Shown: piece after piece, positions 28,302 to 36,730 of the stretch | Numbering within the stretch: the first letter of the stretch is position 1 | How the letters are laid out: every line of letters starts with the position of its first letter | Source of the DNA: Maribacter algarum (ex Zhang et al. 2020) | GTDB lineage: Bacteria; Bacteroidota; Bacteroidia; Flavobacteriales; Flavobacteriaceae | Direction: 5' to 3' | NCBI RefSeq assembly: GCF_005885635.1 | Contig: NZ_VATY01000001.1 | Location: 1,054,001-1,118,000, forward strand | DNA length: 64,000 nucleotides | Position numbers and translations under genes: made by a program | Notes under the pieces: model-generated | Told to the model about the DNA's origin: nothing | The model's database searches: none | What the model saw: only the letters and a program-made list of their open reading frames with translations

Positions 28302-28863
28302 ATCTATATACATCACTCTGCTGTTTCTTCTGTTTGCTGTCCAATTATTCGTTCCTGCCCAAATGATATACCAACAAGAGGATACCCTTCACACAGGAAC
28401 AGCTTACAAGTTTAAAACACAACCCATCGACCCCTCAGACCCTTTTCGAGGCAAATTCATTGTTTTAAACTATGAGATGGATTCTTTTGCGACAGATGAA
28501 GAAGGTTGGGACGATTTCAGCGGCAACGTTTTTGTGTACTTGAAAACCGATGCAGCGGGTTTTGCGGCAGTAAAACACGTAAGCAAAACTTTGATGGATA
28601 CTTCAGACGATTATGTCATTGCCGAAAGCAGATACAACCGCAATAACAGGGTGAATTTTGACTTACCCTTTGATCGCTTTTATATGAATGAAAACAAAGC
28701 ATATGATGCTGAAATTTCAGTTCGGGAAGCACAAGTCGACACAACAAAAATCTGCTATGGTTTGGTATTTGTAAAAGACGGCACTGCAGTTTTGGACAAT
28801 GTTTTTATTGACGACACTCCAATTCAAGAATTTGTTGAGGAGTATCAAGAGGGTATTCAATAG
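28294..28863 (+). CDS. GDYXXLXY domain protein
   Basis: 189 residues with one N-terminal membrane anchor/signal (about 4-22). The family signature appears as RGKFIVLNYEMD (pattern G-x-[YF]-x-x-L-x-Y), preceded by the usual PIDPSDPF. It probably sits on the periplasmic face of the membrane with its DUF2157 partner, whose gene it overlaps. Function unknown. Confidence 0.85.
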   Translation: MNKSIYITLLFLLFAVQLFVPAQMIYQQEDTLHTGTAYKFKTQPIDPSDPFRGKFIVLNYEMDSFATDEEGWDDFSGNVFVYLKTDAAGFAAVKHVSKTLMDTSDDYVIAESRYNRNNRVNFDLPFDRFYMNENKAYDAEISVREAQVDTTKICYGLVFVKDGTAVLDNVFIDDTPIQEFVEEYQEGIQ

Positions 28864-28918
28864 ACAATCGATATTATCGGTCAAATGACGTACTTTCCAG
28901 CAAGTTATTTGACTCATC

Positions 28919-30082
28919 ATGAGAAAATCATTTTTGTTAGCTGTCTTCGGTTTTTTTTGCATCATATTGAATGCTCAAACTGTAAAAAATCCTTCATTTA
29001 ATGACCTTTCACAAGACTCTACAAATACATCAATTCCTTTTTATTCAGGACTTCAAGATTATTTCTCTTTTCGAATTCCATCACTAATCAAATCGAATAA
29101 CGCTTTGATTGCATTTGCTGAGGGGCGGAAGAATTCTACTAGTGATTTTGGTGATATCGATTTGGTATATCGACGCTCTTTTGACAATGGAAAGACTTGG
29201 GAACCCTTGAATTTATTATACGACCAAGATACACTGGCCGTTCAAAATCCCGTTCCTATTTTTGTCGCTTCAGAGAATAGGGTCGTGCTGCTTTTCAATA
29301 CAACTTCCTTGAGTGAATATGATGTATTGAACAAAGATTACGGACCTGAAGAAGAACGAAAAGCTTACGTAACATCTTCTACAGATAATGGTGAAACCTG
29401 GGAAACTCCCAAGGAAATCACCAGACAGGTAAAACGAAAACATTGGCGTTGGCATGCTTTGGGCCCAGTTCATGGTGTTGAATTAAAATATGGTTCCCAT
29501 AAGGGTCGATTGATTGCCCCAGTGGCGATAAGCATTGGAAAAGGAAATAAGGTCTACACAATGGCACTCGTTTACTCAGATGACAAGGGTGAATCTTGGA
29601 ATATTGGGGCGGTCGACAAAAATCTAAAGGATGAAGTCTTGGCCAATGAAACTACTATTATTGAATTAACAGACGGTCGAATCTATGTCAACACACGTGA
29701 CCAAAATGGAGGTTCCTTAGAAAAGAATCGTGGGGAGACCTACAGTTCTGATGGTGGACTCAGCTTTTCAGATGCCGTTGTAGAATCCGATAGATTTCCA
29801 AGTCCAGTTGTACAATCAGCCTTGCTTCGATGGAGTTCTGAAAAAGAAGCTAGTAAAAACGTGCTGCTCTTTTCAACTCCTTCTCATAGAGATAAAAGAC
29901 TTGATTTAATCGTAATGGCAAGTTATGATGAATCGGAAACTTGGCAATCGCTCTTCAAAATCCATGATGGCTCATCTGCCTATTCAGATATGGTAAAACT
30001 TAATGAAAATACTTTGGGAGTAATCTACGAAACGGATGACTATAAGAAGATTCGATTTCGATGGGTAACTATGGATGAATAA
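28919..30082 (+). CDS. Exo-alpha-sialidase (GH33-type BNR propeller)
   Basis: 387 residues with a signal peptide (MRKSFLLAVFGFFCIILNAQ). It cleaves terminal sialic acids from glycoconjugates. Seen: the sialidase FRIP motif with Arg52, at least four Asp boxes of S-x-D-x-G-x-T-W type (SFDNGKTW, STDNGETW, YSDDKGESW, YSSDGGLSF), a second arginine in YVNTRDQNGG, the acidic NETTIIEL segment, and a C-terminal Tyr in SSAYSDMVKL as candidate nucleophile. No sialic-acid catabolic (nan) genes or outer-membrane transport genes are nearby, so it acts as an isolated scavenging or host/phytoplankton-glycan enzyme. The exact linkage is unknown. Confidence 0.87.
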   Translation: MRKSFLLAVFGFFCIILNAQTVKNPSFNDLSQDSTNTSIPFYSGLQDYFSFRIPSLIKSNNALIAFAEGRKNSTSDFGDIDLVYRRSFDNGKTWEPLNLLYDQDTLAVQNPVPIFVASENRVVLLFNTTSLSEYDVLNKDYGPEEERKAYVTSSTDNGETWETPKEITRQVKRKHWRWHALGPVHGVELKYGSHKGRLIAPVAISIGKGNKVYTMALVYSDDKGESWNIGAVDKNLKDEVLANETTIIELTDGRIYVNTRDQNGGSLEKNRGETYSSDGGLSFSDAVVESDRFPSPVVQSALLRWSSEKEASKNVLLFSTPSHRDKRLDLIVMASYDESETWQSLFKIHDGSSAYSDMVKLNENTLGVIYETDDYKKIRFRWVTMDE

Positions 30083-30084
30083 TT

Positions 30085-30669
30085 CTACCGATAAAAATTC
30101 ATCTCATCCATATAGTTCCAAACTGCATCCGGAAGCATGGTTCTGATGTTTTTACCAGCAGCATGGTTCTTTCGGATAAAGGTTGACGAAACCTCCATAA
30201 TTGGCGCATTCACTTGATGTATCTTCGGATGTTCTTTGAATTGATGTGCGACTTTTCCTTCTGAAATTCGTGGATACACATAGAGGTCGTAATTCTCCAA
30301 AATAGCCTCGAAATTCTTCCACTTATGGAAACCTTTTAAATTATCCTCACCCATAATAAGGCAAAAATGATATTCTTTGCCATACTGCTCATCCAAATGT
30401 ACCAGGGTATTAATAGTATAGTTCGGTTGAGGCAAATCAAATTCTATTTTACTGGGTTTTAACTTTGGAAAGTCCTTCGTTGCCTCAAATACCATTTGAT
30501 AACGGTGATGATTATCTAACAAGGTTTTCTTCGTCTTAAACGGACTTTGGGGTGTGACGACGAACCAAACCTCATCCAAATCGGAAAACTCGACCATATG
30601 ATTGGCAATGACCATGTGACCAATGTGAATGGGATTAAATGTTCCGAAGTAAAGACCTATTTTTTTCAT
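30085..30669 (-). CDS. nadD: Nicotinate-nucleotide adenylyltransferase
   Basis: 194 residues. It transfers AMP from ATP to nicotinate mononucleotide in NAD synthesis. The nucleotidyltransferase motif GTFNPIHIGH (about 8-17) and the C-terminal SSTFIRK motif are intact. The start at 30669 (MKKIGLYFG) is preferred over 30690, which would add seven residues and run through a palindrome. Last gene of the yicC-gmk-nadD operon. Confidence 0.95.
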   Translation of the reverse strand: MKKIGLYFGTFNPIHIGHMVIANHMVEFSDLDEVWFVVTPQSPFKTKKTLLDNHHRYQMVFEATKDFPKLKPSKIEFDLPQPNYTINTLVHLDEQYGKEYHFCLIMGEDNLKGFHKWKNFEAILENYDLYVYPRISEGKVAHQFKEHPKIHQVNAPIMEVSSTFIRKNHAAGKNIRTMLPDAVWNYMDEMNFYR

Positions 30670-30688
30670 TAATAGGAAATTTATTTTC

Positions 30689-30708
30689 ATTCCCGCATAG
30701 GCGGGAAT
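30689..30708. repeat. Short palindrome between gmk and nadD
   Basis: ATTCCCGC and GCGGGAAT (8-bp arms, 4-nt spacer ATAG) immediately follow the gmk stop codon and precede nadD by 19 bp. GC-rich compared with its surroundings. It could be a mobile palindromic repeat or an mRNA hairpin inside the operon. No second copy was seen in the window. Confidence 0.6.
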
Positions 30709-31293
30709 CTACTCTGTTTGGTTAACTCCCACAAACTCAGCAACAAGTTCATGCGCTTCGTTCAAGGCGGTATCTAAATCGTAATTCTTTATGACTTTAT
30801 CGAATTGAGGAGCAGTTGCGAGCTCAACGGAAGCTTTGGCAATACGCATGTTTATCTTGTCATCACTTTCAGTGCTGCGCTTTTTCAATCGAATCTTTAA
30901 TTCATCAACACTTGGGGGTTTTACAAAAACTGCTAAGGTTTCTTTTGGAAACTTCTTCTTAATTCTAAGTCCACCTGCCACATCAATATCAAAAATAACA
31001 TTCTTGCCTTCCGCCCAAAGTCGTTCAACTTCACTTTTGAGGGTTCCGTAAAAATTATCACGATAGACTTCTTCCCATTCTAGAAAATCATCTTTCTTAA
31101 TATGTTGTTTGAATTCAGAAACGGTAATAAAATAGTAGTGTTCTCCTTCTTTTTCTTTACCTCTTCTTGGTCTAGATGTTGCTGAAACCGAGAAGGCCAA
31201 ATTCAATTCAGATTGCTTTAGAAGATGCCTAACAATAGTTGTTTTACCACTTCCTGAAGGAGCCGAAAAAATAATCAGTTTTCCACCTTTCAT
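30709..31293 (-). CDS. gmk: Guanylate kinase
   Basis: 194 residues. It phosphorylates GMP to GDP with ATP. The P-loop APSGSGKTT (about 10-18), the GMP-binding region with SATSRPRRGKEKEGEHYYF and the FDIDVAGG motif are all present. Its ATG shares one base with the stop of yicC (TAATG), indicating translational coupling. Confidence 0.97.
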   Translation of the reverse strand: MKGGKLIIFSAPSGSGKTTIVRHLLKQSELNLAFSVSATSRPRRGKEKEGEHYYFITVSEFKQHIKKDDFLEWEEVYRDNFYGTLKSEVERLWAEGKNVIFDIDVAGGLRIKKKFPKETLAVFVKPPSVDELKIRLKKRSTESDDKINMRIAKASVELATAPQFDKVIKNYDLDTALNEAHELVAEFVGVNQTE

Positions 31294-32150
31294 TAGAGTA
31301 CATTCAACATTTGTTCTTTAATCTTCTCTAGTTCGTCTTTCATTTGCACCACCAATTGTTGCATGGGGGCATAGTTCGCCTTTGAACCTATAGTATTGAT
31401 TTCCCGTCCGATTTCTTGGGATATAAAGCCTAACTTTTTACCATTAGAATCATCAGATTTTAAAGTTTTATCAAAGTAATCCAAATGATTTGCCAAACGA
31501 ACTTTCTCTTCAGTGATATCATACTTTTCTAAGTAATAAATCAGCTCTTGTTCGAAACGATTAGCATCTACATCAGCTTTGATATCCGCTACCGCTTTGT
31601 CTAAACGTTCACGTACATCTGCTTGTCTATCTGGATCCATTTCAATCACTTTGGCAAGCAATCCTTCTAGGTTTTTGATTCTATCTATAAAATCTTTCTC
31701 AAGTACATTTCCCTCTTCAGAACGAAAAATATTGATTTCAGAAAGGGCTTCTTTCAAAGCCAATTGAATCGCCTTGTACTCCTTTTCATCGATATCTTCT
31801 CGTTCGGTCTTCATCGCATCAGGCATCCGAAGAGCCATCTCAAGCAAACGTAAATCATCACCCTCGGCAATTGCACCCAATTGTTTCATATAAGTCGTGA
31901 CAACCTCTTCATTAATCTGCGCAGAAGTTTCTCCACCTGTAGTTTCTACATACAACCCAAAATCTACCTTACCTCGCACTAAGGAACTTGCAATTATTTT
32001 CCGAAGCTCCAATTCCTTTTCGCGATACGCTGAGGGCATCCGTGCATTTAAGTCTAAGTTCTTACTATTGAGAGATTTAAGTTCAACGGTGATTTTTTTA
32101 GACGGAAGTTGTATTACATGCTTCCCGAAACCGGTCATTGATTGAATCAT
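31293..32150 (-). CDS. yicC: YicC/YloC family endoribonuclease
   Basis: 285 residues, full length. The N-terminus MIQSMTGFGK and the C-terminus LGFISQEIGREINTIGSKA are the two conserved blocks of the family, which acts as a stress-related endoribonuclease in E. coli and B. subtilis. A helical linker region is in the middle (about 140-220). First gene of the yicC-gmk-nadD operon; this gene order is common in Bacteroidetes. Confidence 0.95.
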   Translation of the reverse strand: MIQSMTGFGKHVIQLPSKKITVELKSLNSKNLDLNARMPSAYREKELELRKIIASSLVRGKVDFGLYVETTGGETSAQINEEVVTTYMKQLGAIAEGDDLRLLEMALRMPDAMKTEREDIDEKEYKAIQLALKEALSEINIFRSEEGNVLEKDFIDRIKNLEGLLAKVIEMDPDRQADVRERLDKAVADIKADVDANRFEQELIYYLEKYDITEEKVRLANHLDYFDKTLKSDDSNGKKLGFISQEIGREINTIGSKANYAPMQQLVVQMKDELEKIKEQMLNVL

Positions 32151-32208
32151 AAAGTCATTTTAGATTTTGGCAAAGGTACTGGTTTTCATGAAAGCAAGAA
32201 TAGTCATG

Positions 32209-33027
32209 TTATAACTCCCGTACCCAAATATTGCGATAGCTCACGCGACTATTGTCACCATGATCTTGTAGCATTAAAGGACCTTTACCATGAGCAGGGT
32301 TTTTAGGCCAACCGATGTAAGGTGTAGTTCCTTTTATTTCTACATGGTCTTGAACTAAAACTCCATTATGAATAACTGTCAGAGTTCCAGACTTGATTTT
32401 ACCGCCCTCAGCATTAAATTCGGGTGAATGATAAATGATCTCATAAGTATTCCATTCTCCTGAAGGCACTGAAGCCATGGCCAAAGGAGTATGTTGTTTA
32501 TAAATTGAGGCTACCTGTCCGTTGACGTAAGTGTCATTATCGTTATTATCCAGAACCTGGACCTCATAAATTCCGTTAAGAAAAACTCCGCTATTCCCTC
32601 GGTTTTGTCCATCTCTCTGCACCTCAGCTGGTGAACTCCATTCGATATGCAATTGAACATCTCCAAATTCCTGCTTGGTTCTGATATTTCCTGTTTTATC
32701 AGCAACGGTCATACTTCCGTCTTTGTTGATATGCCATTTAGCAGCTGTGCTGTCTTGAACAGTCATCCAACCATCCAAAGAACTTCCATCAAAAAGAACA
32801 ATCGCATCACTCGGAACTTTTCCGTTGGTAGCTGGACCAACAACAGGTACTTTAGGTTCGTAGTACTCCGTTCCTTCTGGTTCAGTTGGTTCTGGTTTAG
32901 TGTACTCTTCATGAATTATAACCTCATCTTTAACCTCGGTAGAAGTCTCACCCACCTCTTCCTTTATCTTTTCTTGACATGAAAATAGAGCAATAGATAG
33001 AACTCCTAGGATATATAATTTTTTCAT
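32209..33027 (-). CDS. DUF1080 (3-keto-disaccharide hydrolase) lipoprotein
   Basis: 272 residues, lipoprotein signal with lipobox ALFSC (Cys17). After a Glu/Pro-rich linker comes a DUF1080 concanavalin-like jelly roll (about 80-272) with the family signatures IVLFDGSSLDGWM, SGVFLNGIYEVQVLDN, GEWNTYEI and IGWPKNPAHGKGPLMLQDHG. The family includes 3-keto-disaccharide hydrolases that cleave glycosides oxidised at C3. It lies 22 bp from a second DUF1080 lipoprotein gene and in the same run as a TIM-barrel isomerase gene, next to GMC dehydrogenase genes. Substrate and exact activity not shown by sequence. Confidence 0.88.
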   Translation of the reverse strand: MKKLYILGVLSIALFSCQEKIKEEVGETSTEVKDEVIIHEEYTKPEPTEPEGTEYYEPKVPVVGPATNGKVPSDAIVLFDGSSLDGWMTVQDSTAAKWHINKDGSMTVADKTGNIRTKQEFGDVQLHIEWSSPAEVQRDGQNRGNSGVFLNGIYEVQVLDNNDNDTYVNGQVASIYKQHTPLAMASVPSGEWNTYEIIYHSPEFNAEGGKIKSGTLTVIHNGVLVQDHVEIKGTTPYIGWPKNPAHGKGPLMLQDHGDNSRVSYRNIWVREL

Positions 33028-33049
33028 TGTTGAACTTATTTCAGGTTAC

Positions 33050-33799
33050 TTATAACTCTTTTATTTTGATGTTTCTATAGGCCACAACATCACCATGATC
33101 TTGCACTCCTATTTTGCCAGTTGTGTACTTGGCAAAATGTTCCCAATCGGCAAATTTTGATTTCGAAACCATTTCTCCCCATTCGGGATTATTTACCGGA
33201 AAATTCACAACTTCAACCTCATTGAGCACAACGATTCCCATGTTCGTTTTATGGTTAATGGTAATCTCACATAGATTCCATTCCCCAATGGCTTTGGTAA
33301 CATCTTCTGAAGGTGAGACCATATCATACAACGCTCCTGCTTGATGGCTCGTTCCATTTTTACCATCGGGGTGTTTATCGTTGTCAAGCACCTGAATCTC
33401 TGGTCCTGTTTCGTAAGGTTGCCCTAACTCTGGCAACTCCTTTACACCCCAAAAAATACCACTATTTCCAGCTTCCGCGATTCGCCACTCTATAGAAAGT
33501 ACAAAATCAGTATACTCGTTATCTGAAACCAAATTGTAGCTTTCACCATTTCTTTCTTTTGGGGGATAGAAAACCATAGCGCCATCTTCTATTTTCCATT
33601 GTTCCGAAACCCCTTCCTTTCTATATTCGTGCCAACCATCAAAGGTTTTACCATTAAAAAGAACCTTCCATTCATTTTGCGGAACTTCCATTTCAGTTTT
33701 GGCCATTGCATTAGAAGCTTTTTCCTCAACCCCTTTTGCTTTTTCTTTGCATCCGATGACTAGGCTAGTCAAAAGTGCTGTAAATAGAAGTTTTTTCAT
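33050..33799 (-). CDS. DUF1080 (3-keto-disaccharide hydrolase) lipoprotein
   Basis: 249 residues, lipobox VIGC (Cys17). The DUF1080 domain (about 40-249) has WKVLFNGKTFDGWHEY, SGIFWGVKELP, GPEIQVLDNDKHPDG, GEWNLCEI and IGVQDHGDVVAYRNI. It is a divergent paralogue of the gene beside it, differing in loops such as KHPDGKNGTSHQAGALYD, so the two probably act on different keto-glycosides. Predicted periplasmic and lipid-anchored. Operon with the preceding isomerase gene (23 bp). Confidence 0.9.
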   Translation of the reverse strand: MKKLLFTALLTSLVIGCKEKAKGVEEKASNAMAKTEMEVPQNEWKVLFNGKTFDGWHEYRKEGVSEQWKIEDGAMVFYPPKERNGESYNLVSDNEYTDFVLSIEWRIAEAGNSGIFWGVKELPELGQPYETGPEIQVLDNDKHPDGKNGTSHQAGALYDMVSPSEDVTKAIGEWNLCEITINHKTNMGIVVLNEVEVVNFPVNNPEWGEMVSKSKFADWEHFAKYTTGKIGVQDHGDVVAYRNIKIKEL

Positions 33800-33822
33800 T
33801 GGTGGTCTATATTTAGTTATTA

Positions 33823-34875
33823 CTATGTTCCTAGTATTTTTCTTAGCATGTCTTTATCCACATCCGCTCCAGCGAAATCATCAAAGGTCTTCTCTGTCGC
33901 TTCAATTATATGATCTTGGATGAAAATCGCCCCTTCGCGTGCTCCTTGCTCCGGACTTTTAATACAACACTCCCATTCCATTACCGCCCAAACATCACAT
34001 CCGTATTGTGTCAACTTTGAAAAAATGGTTTTGAAATCGATTTGACCGTCACCCAAGGAACGATAACGTCCTGCACGGTCTCCCCAATCATTATAGCCTC
34101 CAAAAGCACCTTTTTTCCCAGTTGGGTTGAATTCTGAATCTTTGACGTGGAATGATTTTATGAACTCATGGTAGTGGTCAATATATTCAATATAATCCAA
34201 CTGTTGTAAAACGAAATGACTTGGATCGTAAAGAATATTTACCCGTTTATGATTTCCTGTGGCTTCCAAAAATCGTTCGAAAGTATCGCCATCATGTAAA
34301 TCTTCACCTGGGTGAATTTCATAACAAACATCAACTCCCTCTTCATCAAAATGATTTAAAATTGGCATCCAACGTTTGGCCAATTCTTCGAAGCCCATTT
34401 CTACTAATCCCGCAGGTCTCTGTGGCCATGGATGCCAGGTATGCCAGAGCAAAGCACCTGAAAAAGTAGCATGAGCTGTGATACCCAATCTTCGACTGGC
34501 CGTAGCGGCTTTCTTGACAACATCCACTGCCCATTCCGTTCTTGCTTTCGGATTGTTCTTCACATTATCAGGAGCAAAATTATCGAACATTAAATCGTAT
34601 GCAGGGTGTACCGCCACCAATTGACCCTGAAGGTGCGTTGAAAGTTCCGTGATTTCCAGTCCGTACGAATTGACTTTCCCTTTCAGCTCATCACAATAGG
34701 TTTGGCTTTCAGCAGCCTTATCCAAATCGATAAGAAAGCTTTCCCAAGTGGGAATCTGAATGCCTTTATAACCTAAATCAGAAGCCCATTTACACATTCC
34801 ATCCAAGGTATTGAATGGAGCTTTGCTATCTACGAATTGTGCTAAAAATACTGCTGGTCCTTTTATTGTCTTCAT
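33823..34875 (-). CDS. Sugar phosphate isomerase/epimerase, TIM barrel, cytoplasmic
   Basis: 350 residues, no signal peptide. Xylose-isomerase-like TIM barrel with the expected metal ligands in order: Glu in VCYEIHPGE, Asp in LYDPSHF, His in SFHVKDSEF and Glu in VMEWEC. Many members isomerise or epimerise keto sugars. First gene of a leftward operon with two DUF1080 lipoproteins, divergent from the GMC genes, hence probably processing the keto sugar released by the cluster. The exact reaction cannot be named. Confidence 0.88.
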   Translation of the reverse strand: MKTIKGPAVFLAQFVDSKAPFNTLDGMCKWASDLGYKGIQIPTWESFLIDLDKAAESQTYCDELKGKVNSYGLEITELSTHLQGQLVAVHPAYDLMFDNFAPDNVKNNPKARTEWAVDVVKKAATASRRLGITAHATFSGALLWHTWHPWPQRPAGLVEMGFEELAKRWMPILNHFDEEGVDVCYEIHPGEDLHDGDTFERFLEATGNHKRVNILYDPSHFVLQQLDYIEYIDHYHEFIKSFHVKDSEFNPTGKKGAFGGYNDWGDRAGRYRSLGDGQIDFKTIFSKLTQYGCDVWAVMEWECCIKSPEQGAREGAIFIQDHIIEATEKTFDDFAGADVDKDMLRKILGT

Positions 34876-34923
34876 TTTATGTGTTACTAGAAGTTATTGA
34901 ATCTAAAAATTATGGGAATTTAA

Positions 34924-34986
34924 CCCTATATTTAGTGAGGAAATGTTCCCTGTACTTTCTTTCCAAGTGAAGTTATAAATATAGGG
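34924..34986. promoter_or_regulatory. Inverted repeat in the divergent GMC/isomerase promoter region
   Basis: CCCTATATTTA (34924-34934) and its exact complement TAAATATAGGG (34976-34986) are 41 bp apart in the 142-bp gap between divergent genes. Each arm points at one gene and contains TATATTTA, close to the TAnnTTTG -7 element. It may be two symmetrical promoters or an operator pair. Confidence 0.5.
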
Positions 34987-35017
34987 AATACCATCAGAAA
35001 ACCATAAGAAATCTAGA

Positions 35018-36721
35018 ATGAATCCAGAAGAACAATACGATGCCATTGTAGTCGGAACAGGTATAAGTGGCGGTTGGGCTGCTAAGGAACTATGTGAAAA
35101 CGGTTTAAAGACATTAGTGCTCGAAAGAGGGCCAATGGTAAAGCACATTGAAGATTATCCAACGATGCACGATGACCCATGGGATTATCCTTTAAAAGGA
35201 GAATTATCTGCTGAGGACAAGAAAAAGTACCATGTTCAATCACGGGTGAATTGGGCTCCCAAAGAAGACGTCAAACACTTTTTTGTCAATGACTTGGAAC
35301 ACCCTTATGTGGAGACCAAACGCTTTGACTGGATTCGTGGTTATCAAGTCGGAGGGCGTTCCTTAACCTGGGGTCGTCAAAGTTACCGATGGAGTGACAT
35401 AGATTTTTCAGCGAACAAAAAAGAGGGGGTGAGTATAGACTGGCCTGTTCGATATAAAGATATATCGCCATGGTATGATAAAGTTGAAGAATATATTGGG
35501 GTTAGTGGGGAAGCACTTGGTTTAGATGTATTACCTGATGGGAAGTTTCAACCGCCGATGGATTTAAACTGTGTTGAGGAAGATTTTAAAAAAGCTACAG
35601 CCGAAAAATTTGACGATGGACGTTTAATTACCATTGGTAGAACGGCTCATATTACTGACCCAAATTCCACTTTTGAAGGTCGCGGGGTTTGTCAAAATCG
35701 AAATCGCTGTTGGAGGGGCTGTCCTTTCGGAGGATATTTTAGCAGTAACTCTTCCACACTTCCTGCCGCTGAACGTACGGGAAATATGACACTAAGGGCC
35801 AATTCCATAGTACATGAAGTAATCTATGATGATAAAACTAAGAAAGCAACTGGAGTTCGGGTAATTGATACGGAAACCCATGAAAAACTAGAGTTTAAAG
35901 CCAAGGTAATATTCCTATGTGCATCAGCAATGGCGTCGGTAGGTATCTTGATGCAATCAAAATCAAAGCGATTCCCTAATGGGTTGGGTAATGATTCAGA
36001 CGCATTGGGTAGAGGAATTATGGATCATCACTATAAACTAGGCGCAAGGGCCAAAGTCGAGGGTCATTTAGATAAATACTACAAAGGACGTAGAGCTAAC
36101 GGTTTTTATATACCACGGTTTGTAAATCTTGATGAGAAAACAAAACGTGAAGGATACCTTCGTGGCTTCGGTTATCAAGGCACTGCAAGCCGGAATGATT
36201 GGTCAGCTTCAATTGCCGAAATGGGATATGGTAAAGATTTAAAAGAAGAGGTTCTAAAACCCGGTCACTGGGAAATCGGCGTTACCGGTTTTGGAGAGTT
36301 CTTGCCACATGATGACAACCGCGTTACTTTAAGTGCAACAGAAAAAGATAAATGGGGCTTACCACAGTTAGACTTCGATGTAGAGTTCAAAGAGAACGAG
36401 CTGAATATGAGAAAGGATATCAAAAAGGAAATTGTTGCGATGTTCAAAGCTGCCGGATTCAAAGATGTGGAACCTTATGAAGAACCTTCTGGACCAGGGT
36501 TAGGGATTCACGAGATGGGCGGGGCCCGAATGGGCCATAGTCCTAGAAATTCCATTGTAAATAAGCACAATCAGATTCATTCCGTCCCTAATGTTTATGT
36601 TACCGATGGTGCTTTTATGACCTCATCTAATTGTGTAAATCCGTCCTTGACGTATATGGCATTTACTGCTAGGGCTGCCAATCATGCTGCAAAGGAATTT
36701 AAGGCCGGTAAATTCGCCTAA
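35018..36721 (+). CDS. GMC oxidoreductase, flavoprotein dehydrogenase subunit (copy 1)
   Basis: 567 residues. FAD-binding GxGxxG at 13-18 (VVGTGISGGWAA); GMC C-terminal block with HEMGGARMG and NPSLTYMAFTARAA carrying the catalytic His and Asn region. Cys225, Cys231 and Cys235 in C-x5-C-x3-C (CQNRNRCWRGCPFG) match the spacing of the 3Fe-4S ligands in membrane FAD-glucose dehydrogenase alpha subunits. Such subunits oxidise sugars (C1 or C3) and pass electrons to a partner. There is no signal peptide. It is followed after 9 bp by a close paralogue. Confidence 0.9.
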   Translation: MNPEEQYDAIVVGTGISGGWAAKELCENGLKTLVLERGPMVKHIEDYPTMHDDPWDYPLKGELSAEDKKKYHVQSRVNWAPKEDVKHFFVNDLEHPYVETKRFDWIRGYQVGGRSLTWGRQSYRWSDIDFSANKKEGVSIDWPVRYKDISPWYDKVEEYIGVSGEALGLDVLPDGKFQPPMDLNCVEEDFKKATAEKFDDGRLITIGRTAHITDPNSTFEGRGVCQNRNRCWRGCPFGGYFSSNSSTLPAAERTGNMTLRANSIVHEVIYDDKTKKATGVRVIDTETHEKLEFKAKVIFLCASAMASVGILMQSKSKRFPNGLGNDSDALGRGIMDHHYKLGARAKVEGHLDKYYKGRRANGFYIPRFVNLDEKTKREGYLRGFGYQGTASRNDWSASIAEMGYGKDLKEEVLKPGHWEIGVTGFGEFLPHDDNRVTLSATEKDKWGLPQLDFDVEFKENELNMRKDIKKEIVAMFKAAGFKDVEPYEEPSGPGLGIHEMGGARMGHSPRNSIVNKHNQIHSVPNVYVTDGAFMTSSNCVNPSLTYMAFTARAANHAAKEFKAGKFA

Positions 36722-36730
36722 ACCATTTTC

